DNA from: Pseudomonas eutrophicaquae
GTDB taxonomy: Bacteria; Pseudomonadota; Gammaproteobacteria; Pseudomonadales; Pseudomonadaceae
Direction of reading: 5' to 3'
Assembly: GCF_023544715.1 (NCBI RefSeq)
Contig: NZ_JAMJEZ010000014.1
Span: forward strand, 1 to 62,930
DNA length: 62,930 nt
The notes beneath the pieces were generated by a model. The model did no database searches and was not told the DNA's origin. It saw only the letters and a list, made by a program, of their open reading frames with translations. How positions within the stretch are numbered: position 1 is the stretch's first letter; each line of letters starts with the position of its first letter. This document shows, one piece after another, positions 29,434 through 38,554 of the stretch. The position numbers and the translations under genes are program-made.

Positions 29434-29931
29434 ATGATCAAGCTGCACACCAACTTCGGCGTCATCACCCTCAAGCTGTTCGCTGACAAGGCCCCGGAAA
29501 CCGCGGCCAACTTCGAGCAGTACGTCAAGGAAGGCCACTACGATGGCACCATCTTCCACCGCGTGATCGGTAACTTCATGATCCAGGGCGGCGGCTTCGA
29601 GCCGGGCATGAAGCAGAAGAGCACCCGCGCACCGATCAAGAACGAGGCCAACAACGGCCTGTCCAATAAGACCGGCACCATCGCCATGGCCCGCACCATG
29701 GACCCGCATTCGGCCAGCGCGCAGTTCTTCATCAACGTTTCCGACAACGACTTCCTCGACCACAGCGCGCCGACCACCCAGGGCTGGGGCTATGCGGTGT
29801 TCGGTGAGGTGGTCGATGGCATGGATGTGGTCAACCAGATCAAGGGCGTAAAAACCGCCAATCGCATGGGCCACGGCGATGTACCGGTCGAGGATGTAAT
29901 CATCGAGAAGGCCGAAGTCGTCGCCGAGTGA
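29434..29931 (+). CDS. ppiB: cytoplasmic peptidyl-prolyl cis-trans isomerase B
   Basis: 165 residues, no signal peptide, thus the cytoplasmic cyclophilin. Catalytic [13 protein letters not shown] near residues 35-47 and the downstream [11 protein letters not shown] and [15 protein letters not shown] are typical. lpxH starts four bases after the stop, so the pair is cotranscribed; ppiB-lpxH divergent from glnS-cysS is the standard Pseudomonas arrangement. Confidence 0.95.
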   Translation: MIKLHTNFGVITLKLFADKAPETAANFEQYVKEGHYDGTIFHRVIGNFMIQGGGFEPGMKQKSTRAPIKNEANNGLSNKTGTIAMARTMDPHSASAQFFINVSDNDFLDHSAPTTQGWGYAVFGEVVDGMDVVNQIKGVKTANRMGHGDVPVEDVIIEKAEVVAE

Positions 29932-29935
29932 TGCG

Positions 29936-30661
29936 ATGAGCGTCCTGTTCATTTCGGACCTGCACCTTGAAGCACAGCGCCCGGACATTGCCCGGGCGTT
30001 TGTGCATTTTCTGGAAAATCGCGCCATCCATGCCGAAGCGCTGTATATCCTCGGCGACTTCTTCGAGGTGTGGATCGGCGACGATGGCATGGACGAGTTT
30101 CAGCGCTCGATTGCCGCCGCGCTGCGCCGCCTGAGCGATGCCGGCGTTCCCATCTTCCTGATGCACGGCAACCGCGACTTTCTGATCGGCCAGCGCTTCT
30201 GCCGCGAAGCCGGCTGCACTCTGCTCAAGGAAGGCAGCGTGATCGACCTTTACGGCGAGCCGGTACTGCTACTGCACGGTGACAGCCTGTGCACCCGTGA
30301 CGAGAGCTACCAGCGCCTGCGCAAGCGCCTGCGCAACCCCGTCTCCCTGTGGCTGCTGCGCCATCTGCCACTGAGTACCCGCCACAAGCTGGCGCGCAAG
30401 CTGCGCAACGCCAGCCGCGAGCGTGTGCGCGAGAAGGCCGCCGAGATCGTCGATGTCACCCCGGAGGTGGTGCCGCAGGTCATGGCCACCCACGGCGTGC
30501 GCACCCTGATCCACGGCCATACCCATCGCCCGGCGGTGCATGCGCTGGAGATTCAGGGCCAGCGCGCCGAGCGGATTGTGCTTGGCGACTGGGACCGTAA
30601 AGGCTGGGTGCTGGAGGTCGATGCCCAGGGCCGCCGCCTGCAATCCTTTGCATTGGCCTGA
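29936..30661 (+). CDS. lpxH: UDP-2,3-diacylglucosamine diphosphatase
   Basis: 241 residues. Peripheral membrane enzyme that hydrolyses UDP-2,3-diacylglucosamine to lipid X in lipid A synthesis. Metallophosphoesterase signature: [12 protein letters not shown] at the N-terminus, [21 protein letters not shown] and HGDSLCTRD, ending with [10 protein letters not shown]. All metal ligands are present. Coupled to ppiB. Confidence 0.95.
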   Translation: MSVLFISDLHLEAQRPDIARAFVHFLENRAIHAEALYILGDFFEVWIGDDGMDEFQRSIAAALRRLSDAGVPIFLMHGNRDFLIGQRFCREAGCTLLKEGSVIDLYGEPVLLLHGDSLCTRDESYQRLRKRLRNPVSLWLLRHLPLSTRHKLARKLRNASRERVREKAAEIVDVTPEVVPQVMATHGVRTLIHGHTHRPAVHALEIQGQRAERIVLGDWDRKGWVLEVDAQGRRLQSFALA

Positions 30662-30718
30662 GCCGGGCGCGTTACCGCGGGCAAGCGGCGCGGGGGAAGC
30701 CCCGCCCACCCCTTGCAC

Positions 30719-31330
30719 TCAGGCGGCGGCGCCACTGTGGAAGCGAAAATCCTTGTCCGGGGTAAGAATTGCCTCACGCTCCAACTCGGCAAAAAAGGCC
30801 ACCCGCTCATCGATCGGCTCATCGGCATACTGCGCGGCCATGCGCAGGTAGTCCTGGTAATGACGCACCTCGGACTTGAGCAAGGACGTGTAGAAGTCCC
30901 CCAGCTCCGCATCCAGATGCGGCGCCAGCCGGTAGAAGCGCTCACAGGAACGTGCCTCGATGAAGGCCCCCACGATCAGGGTGTCGATCAGTTTCTGCGG
31001 CTCGCCCTTGCGGATATGGGCGTGCAGGCGCTGCGCGTACAGCGAGGCACTGAGCGGGCGATAGGTGATGCCGCGTTTTTTCATCAAGGCACTCACCTGC
31101 TCGAAATGCCGCAGCTCCTCACGCGCCAGCCGCGACAGCTTGTATTGCAGGTCATCCTTCTCCACATAGCGAAACAGCAGCGTCAGCGCGGTGCTGGCGG
31201 CTTTTTTCTCGCAGTTGGCATGATCGATCAGCAGCTCTTCGGGATGCGTGAGCGCCTGCTCGACCCACGCCTGCGGGGTGGGACAGCGCAGAAATAGCTC
31301 GATTTCGGCAAGGGCATCGGACAGGGGCAT
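30719..31330 (-). CDS. miaE: tRNA 2-methylthio-N6-isopentenyladenosine hydroxylase
   Basis: 203 residues from ATG 31330. Non-heme diiron enzyme hydroxylating ms2i6A37 of tRNA. The ferritin-like carboxylate/His motifs are visible: HANCEKKAAST, EELRHFEQVSALM, FIEARSCERFY and KSEVRHYQDYL. An in-frame extension to 31456 exists, but it runs through the promoter region and is rejected. A TATAAT at 31372-31367 sits about 37 bp ahead of the start. Confidence 0.92.
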   Translation of the reverse strand: MPLSDALAEIELFLRCPTPQAWVEQALTHPEELLIDHANCEKKAASTALTLLFRYVEKDDLQYKLSRLAREELRHFEQVSALMKKRGITYRPLSASLYAQRLHAHIRKGEPQKLIDTLIVGAFIEARSCERFYRLAPHLDAELGDFYTSLLKSEVRHYQDYLRMAAQYADEPIDERVAFFAELEREAILTPDKDFRFHSGAAA

Positions 31331-31366
31331 GGACGCTTCCAGGCAATGAGGAACAAGAATGCCGCG

Positions 31367-31372
31367 ATTATA
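31367..31372 (-). promoter_or_regulatory. perfect -10 box upstream of miaE
   Basis: On the minus strand this hexamer is TATAAT, correctly placed 37 bases before the miaE ATG. No recognisable -35 stands at the usual distance, so the promoter call rests on the -10 alone. Confidence 0.35.
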
Positions 31373-31483
31373 CGCGCAGCCCGGGCAGCCTCGTGCGCCG
31401 ATTGACCTGCGACAACAACGCAGTGCGCCGTTAGCGGCTACAGTGAAGTCAGTCATTTTTCATACCGCCCCGAGGGTCATACC

Positions 31484-32389
31484 ATGCAATCCATTCGCAG
31501 CATTCTGGTCGTTCTGCTTGAAGAGCCGGCCAACGATCTGGCCTTGCGCCGTGCCCGCCGGATTGCCGGTGCGACGGGTTCGGAGCTGCACCTGCTACAG
31601 GGCGCGGCCGACGATGCACAGCGCACAGCGCTCAGTGCCCAAGCCGAGCAACTGCGCAACGAAGGCCATCGCGTCACCGTGTGTCAGACCCACGAACCGC
31701 TGACCCACCGCACCATCATCGCGGCCCAGCAGGCCGAAGGCTGCGGTCTGGTGGTCAAGCAGCATCAACCCGACAGCCTGCTGACCCGCGCCCTGCTCAC
31801 CCCGGAAGACTGGCGCCTGATGCGCCACTGCCCGGCGCCGGTCCTGCTGGTCAAGAGTGACCGGTCCTGGAAAGGCGGCAAGGTGTTGGCCGCTGTGGAT
31901 GTGGGCAACAGCGATCCGGAACATCTGGCTGTGCATGATGAAATCGTCAGCCATGCCAGCGATCTGGCACGGATTGTCGAAGGTGAGCTGCACGTCCTCA
32001 CCGCGCACCCAGCTCCGGTGCTCAGCGCCAGCGACCCGGTGTTCCAGCACAGCGAGAGCATCGCCGCCCATTACCGTCAGGCCTGCCAGCAGTTTCAGGA
32101 CGATTACGGTTTCAGCCACCAGCAGCTGCATGTCGCCGAAGGCAGTGCCAACTTGCTGATCCCGCAACTGGCTGACCAGCTGAATGCCGTGGTCACCGTG
32201 ATCGGCACCGTGGCACGCTCGGGGCTCTCTGGCGCGCTGATCGGCAATACCGCCGAGGCGGTGCTCGATGCGCTGGAAAGCGATGTGCTGGTGCTCAAGC
32301 CCGAGGCTATCATCCAGCGGCTCGAGGCAATGCTCGAGCCCCACGAAAGCCTTACAGGAGTACAGCATGGCGGTTCTACTGCAGATTGA
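31484..32389 (+). CDS. universal stress protein with two Usp domains
   Basis: 301 residues holding two UspA-like halves (about 1-140 and 150-280). The second half ends with VTVIGTVARSGLSGALIGN followed by EAVLDALESDVLVLKP, the classic UspA C-terminal signature; the first half lacks a clear G-x2-G-x9-G(S/T) nucleotide site. UspE-like layout. A general stress role is inferred from the family. Its last 23 bases overlap the start of the next gene. Confidence 0.85.
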   Translation: MQSIRSILVVLLEEPANDLALRRARRIAGATGSELHLLQGAADDAQRTALSAQAEQLRNEGHRVTVCQTHEPLTHRTIIAAQQAEGCGLVVKQHQPDSLLTRALLTPEDWRLMRHCPAPVLLVKSDRSWKGGKVLAAVDVGNSDPEHLAVHDEIVSHASDLARIVEGELHVLTAHPAPVLSASDPVFQHSESIAAHYRQACQQFQDDYGFSHQQLHVAEGSANLLIPQLADQLNAVVTVIGTVARSGLSGALIGNTAEAVLDALESDVLVLKPEAIIQRLEAMLEPHESLTGVQHGGSTAD

Positions 32390-32693
32390 TTTCCCCTTCC
32401 AGGGGCCATGGGGCGCCCAGATGAGCGAGGCCCTGCAGGGCCTCGCCACCTCCATCGCCGAAGAGCTGGGCCTGCTCTGGAAGATCTGGACCGAAAGTCC
32501 CGAGCGCGAGGAGGCTGGCGGCATCTACCTGTTCAGTGACCGCGCCCAGGCCGAGGCCTATCTGGCCATGCACACGGCAAGGCTGCAGTCCTTTGGCGTG
32601 CCGCAGGTCAATGGCAAGCTGTTCGAGATCAACACGGCCTTGTCGCTGATCGACCGCGCGCCCCTGCCCGCGGCAGCAGCCGACGCCCCCTGA
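32367..32693 (+). CDS. YdhR-like putative mono-oxygenase (dimeric ABM-type fold)
   Basis: 108 residues from ATG 32367 with AGGAG (32356-32360) just before it, inside the end of the usp gene. Begins MAVLLQIDFPFQGPWG, then LGLLWKIWTESPEREEAGGI and YLFSDRAQAEAYLAMHTARL, which is the YdhR family pattern (small ferredoxin-like fold related to antibiotic-biosynthesis monooxygenases). Substrate unknown. Overlap with usp implies cotranscription and a shared stress-related role. Confidence 0.8.
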   Translation: MAVLLQIDFPFQGPWGAQMSEALQGLATSIAEELGLLWKIWTESPEREEAGGIYLFSDRAQAEAYLAMHTARLQSFGVPQVNGKLFEINTALSLIDRAPLPAAAADAP

Positions 32694-32706
32694 GCAGGAG
32701 CTCATC

Positions 32707-34170
32707 ATGAACAAGATTGCGCTCGTCGCCACCCTGCTACTGGGCGGCGCTGGCCTGTACACCGCCGCCAGCGGCTACACCGGCGGGCGCATCGCCAGCA
32801 CCTTGCCCGAACGGGTCGCGCAGGGTGATCTGGCGCTGCAACAGGCTCTGCCGGGTAGCCGGCTGACCCTTGAGCGCCTGGAGCGCGGCCTGTTTTCCAG
32901 CACCGCCCACTACCAGCTGAGCCTCATGGCGCCCACGCACGGCGGCGCAGCGCACCGGCTACACCTGACCAGCACGATCGAGCACGGCCCGCTGCCCCGC
33001 TCGCGCTTGCTGCGCCTGCAGTGGCAGCCCGTGCTGGCCTTCAGCCGCAGTCAGCTGCGTGAAACACCTGATACGCGCGCCTGGTTTGTGGCAACCGGCA
33101 AAGCACAGGAGCCGCTGAGTGCAGAGCTGACCCTCGCCTATGACGGCTCGTACCAAGGCACCTTGCGTATCGCCCCGCTCGATCACAACGCTTCACCGAA
33201 GCGCCTGCGCCTGGCCGAATTGCTATTCAACTATCGCTTCAGCAACGCCACCCAGGCTCTCGACCTGACAGTCACCACGCCCAGCCTGATTCTCGGCGAA
33301 AAAGGTGAGACGCTGCGCCTGAATGGCTTGCACATCGCTCTGGAGGGGCGACAAGCGCTGCAGCAGATTGCGCTGCGTACCCAGCTGGACAGCCTGAGCA
33401 TCAGCACCCGGATGAGCCAGCAGCTCAGTGAATGGCGCCTGAGCGCCCTGTCACTCGACAGCCAGCGGCAGCGCCAGCCCAGCGGGCTGTATACAGGAAG
33501 TAGCCGGCTCAGCATCCGTCAGGGAGAGCTGCTCCAGGCCAAGCAATCCACGTGGGTTCACGAGGATCTGCAGCTGCAGGAACAGATGCGCGAGCGTGAT
33601 GGCATGCTGGAAGGAAGCCTCGAGCAGCACATCGCACAGATCCGCCATCAAGGTGAAGCGTTCGCTTCCAGCCGCCTGCGATTGAGCTACAGCGGCCTGC
33701 CGAGCCACTGGCTTCTCGCTACGCCAAAGACGGAGCAACCCAGCCCCGATCCTGCGCCCGTCGCCTCCAGCGTGCCGCTGCGTATTGCCCTTGATGAGGG
33801 GCGCCTGGCGTCCCGCCATGGCCTTGGCCTGCTCTCGCTGGAGGCAGAGCTGAACCCGGCCCAGCTCCCCAAGGGGGTTGAAGCGGTGAGCGGCTGCCCT
33901 GCGTCACGCCTGCAGAGTCTGCGCGGCGAGCTGTCGGTCGATCGCGCCTTGCTCGTCGACCTGCTGCGCGTACAGGCCAGCACACTGCCACAAAGCCGCC
34001 CCAGCGAGGAACAGGTGCAGGCTCAGGTCGATCTGCTGATCCAGCAGGCGCTGAGCAGCCACATGGCAGTGCGTGAGGGTGAGCGACTGTTCAGCCGCCT
34101 GCAGTACCGCGAGGGACGCCTTTTGCTCAATGGAGAACCGATCAGCGCCCTGTGCCCACCGACCCCGTGA
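32707..34170 (+). CDS. DUF945 family protein, YdgA-like
   Basis: 487 residues. Short N-terminal membrane anchor or signal (about 4-20), then GYTGGRIASTLPERVAQGD, closely matching the start of the YdgA/DUF945 family, whose members are envelope proteins with repeated beta-rich segments and unknown function. The rest is low in Cys and without catalytic motifs. It starts 13 bp after the YdhR-like gene. Confidence 0.72.
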   Translation: MNKIALVATLLLGGAGLYTAASGYTGGRIASTLPERVAQGDLALQQALPGSRLTLERLERGLFSSTAHYQLSLMAPTHGGAAHRLHLTSTIEHGPLPRSRLLRLQWQPVLAFSRSQLRETPDTRAWFVATGKAQEPLSAELTLAYDGSYQGTLRIAPLDHNASPKRLRLAELLFNYRFSNATQALDLTVTTPSLILGEKGETLRLNGLHIALEGRQALQQIALRTQLDSLSISTRMSQQLSEWRLSALSLDSQRQRQPSGLYTGSSRLSIRQGELLQAKQSTWVHEDLQLQEQMRERDGMLEGSLEQHIAQIRHQGEAFASSRLRLSYSGLPSHWLLATPKTEQPSPDPAPVASSVPLRIALDEGRLASRHGLGLLSLEAELNPAQLPKGVEAVSGCPASRLQSLRGELSVDRALLVDLLRVQASTLPQSRPSEEQVQAQVDLLIQQALSSHMAVREGERLFSRLQYREGRLLLNGEPISALCPPTP

Positions 34171-34203
34171 GGCGGATACACGATGGCTTGGCGGCACCGG
34201 CGT

Positions 34204-34995
34204 TTACGCCGCGTGACGCAGCCGCGCCACCAGCTGCGCATGCAGCGCCGGATCGCCACAGGCGATGATCGCGCCGCCATGCTGGGCATCGCCGCCATCC
34301 CAGGTAGTCATCACCCCGCCCGCGCCTTCAACAATCGGCATCAGCGCCTGTACGTCATAGGGCTGCAGACTGGCCTCGACAATCGCATCGACAAACCCCG
34401 AGGCCAGCATGCAGTAGGCATAGCAGTCGCCGCCAAAGCGCAGCAGCTGCGCCTCCTGGGCGACCGACTCAAAGGCTTCACGGCGGGCCGGGGTGTCGAA
34501 CATGTCCGGGGTGGTACACATCAAGCGGGCCTGGGACAGCTCCGGGCAGGCACGGGTCTTTAACGGGCGATCGTTGCACCAGGCGCCCTGTGGCGTGCCA
34601 AGGTAGCGCTCACCGGTGAACGGCTGATTCATCACCCCCAGCAGCGGACGCTGGCCATCGTTCAGGGCAATCAGCGTGCCCCACAGCGGCAAGCCGGTGA
34701 TGAAGGCGCGCGTTCCATCAATCGGATCGAGCACCCAGGTCAGTCCATTGCGGCTGGCCAGCGCTTCTTCTTCCTCACCGAGGATGCCGTGCTGCGGGTA
34801 GTGCTGACGGATCAGGTGGCGCATCGCTCGCTCAGCCGCCCGGTCGGCCTCGGTCACCGGATCGAACAGGCGCCCGCCCTTGTCACTCACCGCCAGCGGA
34901 ATACGAAAGTACGGTGCAATGGCTGCCGCGGCGGCATCGGCCAGGCGCTCGGCAAACGCGCGGTACTCGGTGATCTGCTCAGGACTCAGGGACAT
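34204..34995 (-). CDS. hisN: inositol-monophosphatase family phosphatase, histidinol-phosphatase-like
   Basis: 263 residues from ATG 34995, chosen because GGAG stands nine bases ahead; ATG 35010 is possible. Mg-dependent phosphatase with GEEEEAL, WVLDPIDGTRAFITG and the C-terminal EASLQPYDVQALMPIVEGAGG, all metal ligands present. The sequence is closest in style to the HisN histidinol-phosphate phosphatases rather than SuhB, so a role in histidine synthesis is likely but not proven. Confidence 0.78.
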   Translation of the reverse strand: MSLSPEQITEYRAFAERLADAAAAAIAPYFRIPLAVSDKGGRLFDPVTEADRAAERAMRHLIRQHYPQHGILGEEEEALASRNGLTWVLDPIDGTRAFITGLPLWGTLIALNDGQRPLLGVMNQPFTGERYLGTPQGAWCNDRPLKTRACPELSQARLMCTTPDMFDTPARREAFESVAQEAQLLRFGGDCYAYCMLASGFVDAIVEASLQPYDVQALMPIVEGAGGVMTTWDGGDAQHGGAIIACGDPALHAQLVARLRHAA

Positions 34996-35056
34996 CAACT
35001 GCAGCTCCATGGACAAGGCCCCGGGCGGGGCTGGAAGGTAGATTGATCGGTCGCCC

Positions 35057-35545
35057 TCAGCCCGCCTGCCCCGCGGCGGGGACAACCGGTGCCTCGGCGC
35101 TGGCGTGCGCGAGCTGGCGCTGGTACTGGGCTTCGGACAACAGGAAATACTCACGATCGATGGCGTCCCGCAGCTCCGGCAGGCCGCTGCTGCGAAACTC
35201 TGGCAGCAGCACGATGCCATAGGCCTCAATGCGCCGGATGTGCCGGGCGCCGCGGGCGATCAGCTGATAGGCCCAGCAATACGGCGACTGGCCCTCGACA
35301 AAACGGATCTGGCGCTGCTGCAGCTGCTGGCGCAGCAAGGCTGCATCCACCACCTCCAGCTTGGCGGACACCACCTGCACCAGCAGGAGCTCAAGGCGGC
35401 GCCAGACCGCACCCTTGCGCTCCTCGTCATACAGATTCCAGTCCACCACCTCGTGCATGAAGCGCTTGCAGCCCCGGCAGACCAGGTCGCCATAGACCGT
35501 GGAGCACAGACCGACGCAGGGTGTCTTGATGAGCTGGGTGGACAT
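35057..35545 (-). CDS. DUF1289 cysteine-motif protein
   Basis: 163 residues from ATG 35545. The N-terminal 50 residues are a DUF1289 domain with four conserved Cys (TPCVGLCSTVYGDLVCRGCK), which looks like a metal or Fe-S binding knuckle. The remainder is helical and charged with no recognised domain. Encoded just upstream of the hisN-like gene on the same strand (61 bp). Function unknown. Confidence 0.75.
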   Translation of the reverse strand: MSTQLIKTPCVGLCSTVYGDLVCRGCKRFMHEVVDWNLYDEERKGAVWRRLELLLVQVVSAKLEVVDAALLRQQLQQRQIRFVEGQSPYCWAYQLIARGARHIRRIEAYGIVLLPEFRSSGLPELRDAIDREYFLLSEAQYQRQLAHASAEAPVVPAAGQAG

Positions 35546-35654
35546 GGATTTGACCGCTGGGCAACCGTGGACCGGGCGCATGTTAGCCCTTTGTCTAAGC
35601 CGGGTCACCCGCCAGCAACGGGCGGGCTTGCTTAACTTGTCATGGCTTTTCCAT

Positions 35655-35660
35655 TAGAAT
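35655..35660 (+). promoter_or_regulatory. possible -10 box of acnB
   Basis: TAGAAT at 35655-35660 begins about 34 bases upstream of the first arm of the folded leader, so a transcript starting near 35667 would contain the whole structure. A fitting -35 is unclear (several TTG-containing hexamers at non-ideal spacing). Confidence 0.3.
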
Positions 35661-35693
35661 CCGCGAGCCTTTTACAGGCACCAATGTCTGCTG

Positions 35694-35815
35694 GAAGCTG
35701 TTTTCAAAGCCTCACGAGCACAGTCCGGCGATCGGCGACGATCGCCACCGCCGCTGCCGACACACCGTCATCATGCGGGCGTAAAACTTTGAAAACAGCT
35801 TCTGGACGAAAGTCC
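35694..35815 (+). promoter_or_regulatory. strongly folded leader upstream of acnB
   Basis: A 16-bp perfect inverted repeat (35694-35709 against 35787-35802, arm GAAGCTGTTTTCAAAG) closes a 77-base interior that holds a second perfect hairpin (GGCGATCG-GCGA-CGATCGCC, 35727-35746). Right after the outer stem comes GGAC-GAAA-GTCC (35804-35815), a GNRA-tetraloop hairpin. The structure ends about 37 bases before the acnB GTG start and its GAGGG. This looks like a structured 5' untranslated region rather than a terminator, as no U-run follows. No short ORF of note lies inside. Regulatory function is inferred. Confidence 0.6.
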
Positions 35816-35852
35816 CGGACTCCCGCATGGGACCACTGATGAGGGTAATACT

Positions 35853-38462
35853 GTGCTTGAAGCCTACCGCAAACACGTAGAAGAGCGTGCCGCCCAGGGC
35901 GTCGTGCCCCAGCCGCTGAACGCCGAGCAGACCGCTGCACTGGTCGAGCTGCTGAAGAACCCGCCGGCTGGCGAAGAAGAATTCCTGGTTGACCTGATCA
36001 CCAACCGCGTTCCGGCGGGTGTGGATGAGGCTGCCTACGTCAAGGCGGGTTTCCTGACTGCCATCGCCAAGGGCGAAGCCAGCTCCCCGCTGATCACCAA
36101 GACCCGCGCCGTCGAGCTGCTGGGCACCATGCAGGGCGGCTACAACATCGCCACCCTGGTCGAGCTGCTGGACAACGCCGAGCTGGCCACTGTCGCCGCC
36201 GAGCAGCTCAAGCACACCCTGCTGATGTTCGATGCCTTCCACGACGTTGCCGAGCGTGCCAAGAAGGGCAACGAAGCCGCCAAGGCCGTGATGGCTTCCT
36301 GGGCTGAGGGCGAGTGGTTCACCAGCCGCCCGGCACTGGCCGAGAAGATCACCCTGACCGTGTTCAAGGTCACCGGCGAAACCAACACCGACGACCTGTC
36401 CCCGGCTCCGGATGCCTGGTCGCGCCCGGACATCCCGCTGCACGCCCTGGCCATGCTGAAGATGGCCCGTGACGGCATCAACCCGGACGTCCCGGGTTCG
36501 GTCGGCCCGATCCAGCAGATGGAAGCCCTGAAGGCCAAGGGCCATCCGGTTGCCTACGTCGGTGACGTGGTCGGTACCGGCTCCTCCCGTAAGTCCGCCA
36601 CCAACTCGGTGCTGTGGTTCTTCGGTGACGACATCCCCTACGTGCCGAACAAGCGCGCTGGCGGCTTCTGCTTCGGCACCAAGATCGCCCCGATCTTCTA
36701 CAACACCATGGAAGACGCCGGCGCCCTGCCGATCGAGTTCGATTGCACCAACCTGGCCATGGGCGACGTCATCGACGTGTACCCGTACGCTGGCAAGGTC
36801 TGCAAGGCCGGTACTGATGAAGTCATCACCACCTTCGAGCTGAAGACCGAAGTCCTGCTGGACGAAGTCCGTGCTGGCGGTCGTATTCCGCTGATCATCG
36901 GTCGCGGTCTGACCGAGAAGGCGCGTGCCGAGCTGGGTATGACCCCGTCCACCCTGTTCAAGAAGCCGCAAGCTCCGGCTGACAGCGGCAAGGGCTTCAC
37001 CCTCGCCCAGAAGATGGTTGGCCGTGCTTGCGGTCTGGCCGAAGGCCAGGGCGTGCGTCCGGGCACCTACTGCGAGCCGAAGATGACCACCGTCGGCTCC
37101 CAGGACACCACTGGCCCGATGACCCGCGACGAGCTGAAGGACCTGGCGTGCCTGGGCTTCTCCGCCGATCTGGTGATGCAGTCCTTCTGCCACACCGCCG
37201 CCTATCCGAAGCCGATCGACGTCAAGACCCACCACACCCTGCCGGACTTCATCATGAACCGCAGCGGCGTGTCCCTGCGTCCGGGCGACGGCATCATCCA
37301 CAGCTGGCTGAACCGCATGCTGCTGCCGGATACCGTCGGTACCGGTGGTGACTCGCACACCCGCTTCCCGATCGGTATTTCCTTCCCGGCCGGCTCCGGC
37401 CTGGTGGCCTTCGCCGCCGCCACCGGCGTGATGCCGCTGGACATGCCGGAATCCGTACTGGTGCGCTTCAAGGGCAAGATGCAGCCGGGGATCACCCTGC
37501 GTGACCTGGTGCATGCCATCCCCTACTACGCCATCCAGGCTGGTCTGCTGACTGTCGAGAAGAAGGGCAAGAAGAACATCTTCTCCGGCCGCATCCTCGA
37601 GATCGAAGGCCTGGACGGTCTGACCGTCGAGCAGGCGTTCGAGCTGTCCGACGCCTCGGCCGAGCGTTCGGCGGCCGGTTGCACCATCAAGCTGCCGGAA
37701 GATGCGATCGCCGAGTACCTGAAGTCGAACATCACCATGCTGCGCTGGATGATCGGCGAAGGCTACGGTGATGCTCGTACTCTGGAGCGTCGTGCCCAAG
37801 CCATGGAAGCCTGGCTGGCCAACCCGCAGCTGCTGTCCGCCGATGCCGACGCCGAGTACGCCGCTGTCATCGAAATCGACCTGAGCGAAGTCAAGGAGCC
37901 GATCCTCTGCGCGCCGAACGATCCGGATGATGCCCGTCTGCTGTCCACCGTCGCCGGTGACAAGATCGACGAAGTGTTCATCGGTTCGTGCATGACCAAC
38001 ATCGGTCACTTCCGCGCTGCCGGCAAGCTGCTGGACAAGGTCAAGGGTGGCATTCCGACCCGTCTGTGGCTGGCTCCGCCGACCAAGATGGATGCTCACC
38101 AGCTGACCGAGGAAGGCTACTACGGCATCTACGGCAAGGCTGGCGCGCGCATGGAAATGCCGGGCTGCTCGCTGTGCATGGGTAACCAGGCGCGCGTACA
38201 GACCGGTTCGACCGTGGTCTCCACCTCGACCCGTAACTTCCCGAACCGTCTGGGCGATGCCACCAACGTCTACCTGGCGTCGGCTGAGCTGGCTGCGGTT
38301 GCATCGATCATCGGCAAGCTGCCGACCGTCGAGGAGTACATGGAGTACGCGAAGAACATCGACAGCATGGCTGCCGATATCTATCGCTACCTGAGCTTCG
38401 ACCAGATGGCCGAGTACCGCGATGCCGCGGCCAAGGCCAACATTCCGGTCATCCAGGCTTGA
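35853..38462 (+). CDS. acnB: aconitate hydratase B
   Basis: 869 residues, full length. [4Fe-4S] enzyme of the TCA and 2-methylcitrate cycles converting citrate to isocitrate. Domain order HEAT-like N-terminal, swivel ([10 protein letters not shown] near 245), then the catalytic core with cluster Cys in [13 protein letters not shown] and [13 protein letters not shown]. The start is GTG, preceded by GAGGG; the ATG at 35839 is out of frame. Codon use is strongly biased to C/G-ending codons, as expected for a highly expressed gene. Confidence 0.97.
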   Translation: MLEAYRKHVEERAAQGVVPQPLNAEQTAALVELLKNPPAGEEEFLVDLITNRVPAGVDEAAYVKAGFLTAIAKGEASSPLITKTRAVELLGTMQGGYNIATLVELLDNAELATVAAEQLKHTLLMFDAFHDVAERAKKGNEAAKAVMASWAEGEWFTSRPALAEKITLTVFKVTGETNTDDLSPAPDAWSRPDIPLHALAMLKMARDGINPDVPGSVGPIQQMEALKAKGHPVAYVGDVVGTGSSRKSATNSVLWFFGDDIPYVPNKRAGGFCFGTKIAPIFYNTMEDAGALPIEFDCTNLAMGDVIDVYPYAGKVCKAGTDEVITTFELKTEVLLDEVRAGGRIPLIIGRGLTEKARAELGMTPSTLFKKPQAPADSGKGFTLAQKMVGRACGLAEGQGVRPGTYCEPKMTTVGSQDTTGPMTRDELKDLACLGFSADLVMQSFCHTAAYPKPIDVKTHHTLPDFIMNRSGVSLRPGDGIIHSWLNRMLLPDTVGTGGDSHTRFPIGISFPAGSGLVAFAAATGVMPLDMPESVLVRFKGKMQPGITLRDLVHAIPYYAIQAGLLTVEKKGKKNIFSGRILEIEGLDGLTVEQAFELSDASAERSAAGCTIKLPEDAIAEYLKSNITMLRWMIGEGYGDARTLERRAQAMEAWLANPQLLSADADAEYAAVIEIDLSEVKEPILCAPNDPDDARLLSTVAGDKIDEVFIGSCMTNIGHFRAAGKLLDKVKGGIPTRLWLAPPTKMDAHQLTEEGYYGIYGKAGARMEMPGCSLCMGNQARVQTGSTVVSTSTRNFPNRLGDATNVYLASAELAAVASIIGKLPTVEEYMEYAKNIDSMAADIYRYLSFDQMAEYRDAAAKANIPVIQA

Positions 38463-38483
38463 TGCCTCGCTGATCCGGCAATG

Positions 38484-38514
38484 AAAAAGCCCCGCCTTCT
38501 GGCGGGGCTTTTTT
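38484..38514 (+). terminator. intrinsic terminator after acnB
   Basis: AAGCCCCGCC / GGCGGGGCTT stem with a TTCT loop followed by six T, 21 bases past the acnB stop. The A-run on the other side lets it also serve the convergent kinase gene. Confidence 0.92.
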
Positions 38515-38554
38515 GTGCGTGGCGTGGCGTACCGCAACCGCTGCCGTGAACGGC

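Noticed and set aside
30690-30705. GC hairpin GCGGGG-GAA-GCCCCGC between lpxH and miaE as terminator
   Set aside because: Short, three-base loop and no U-tract on either strand; could be chance in GC-rich DNA.
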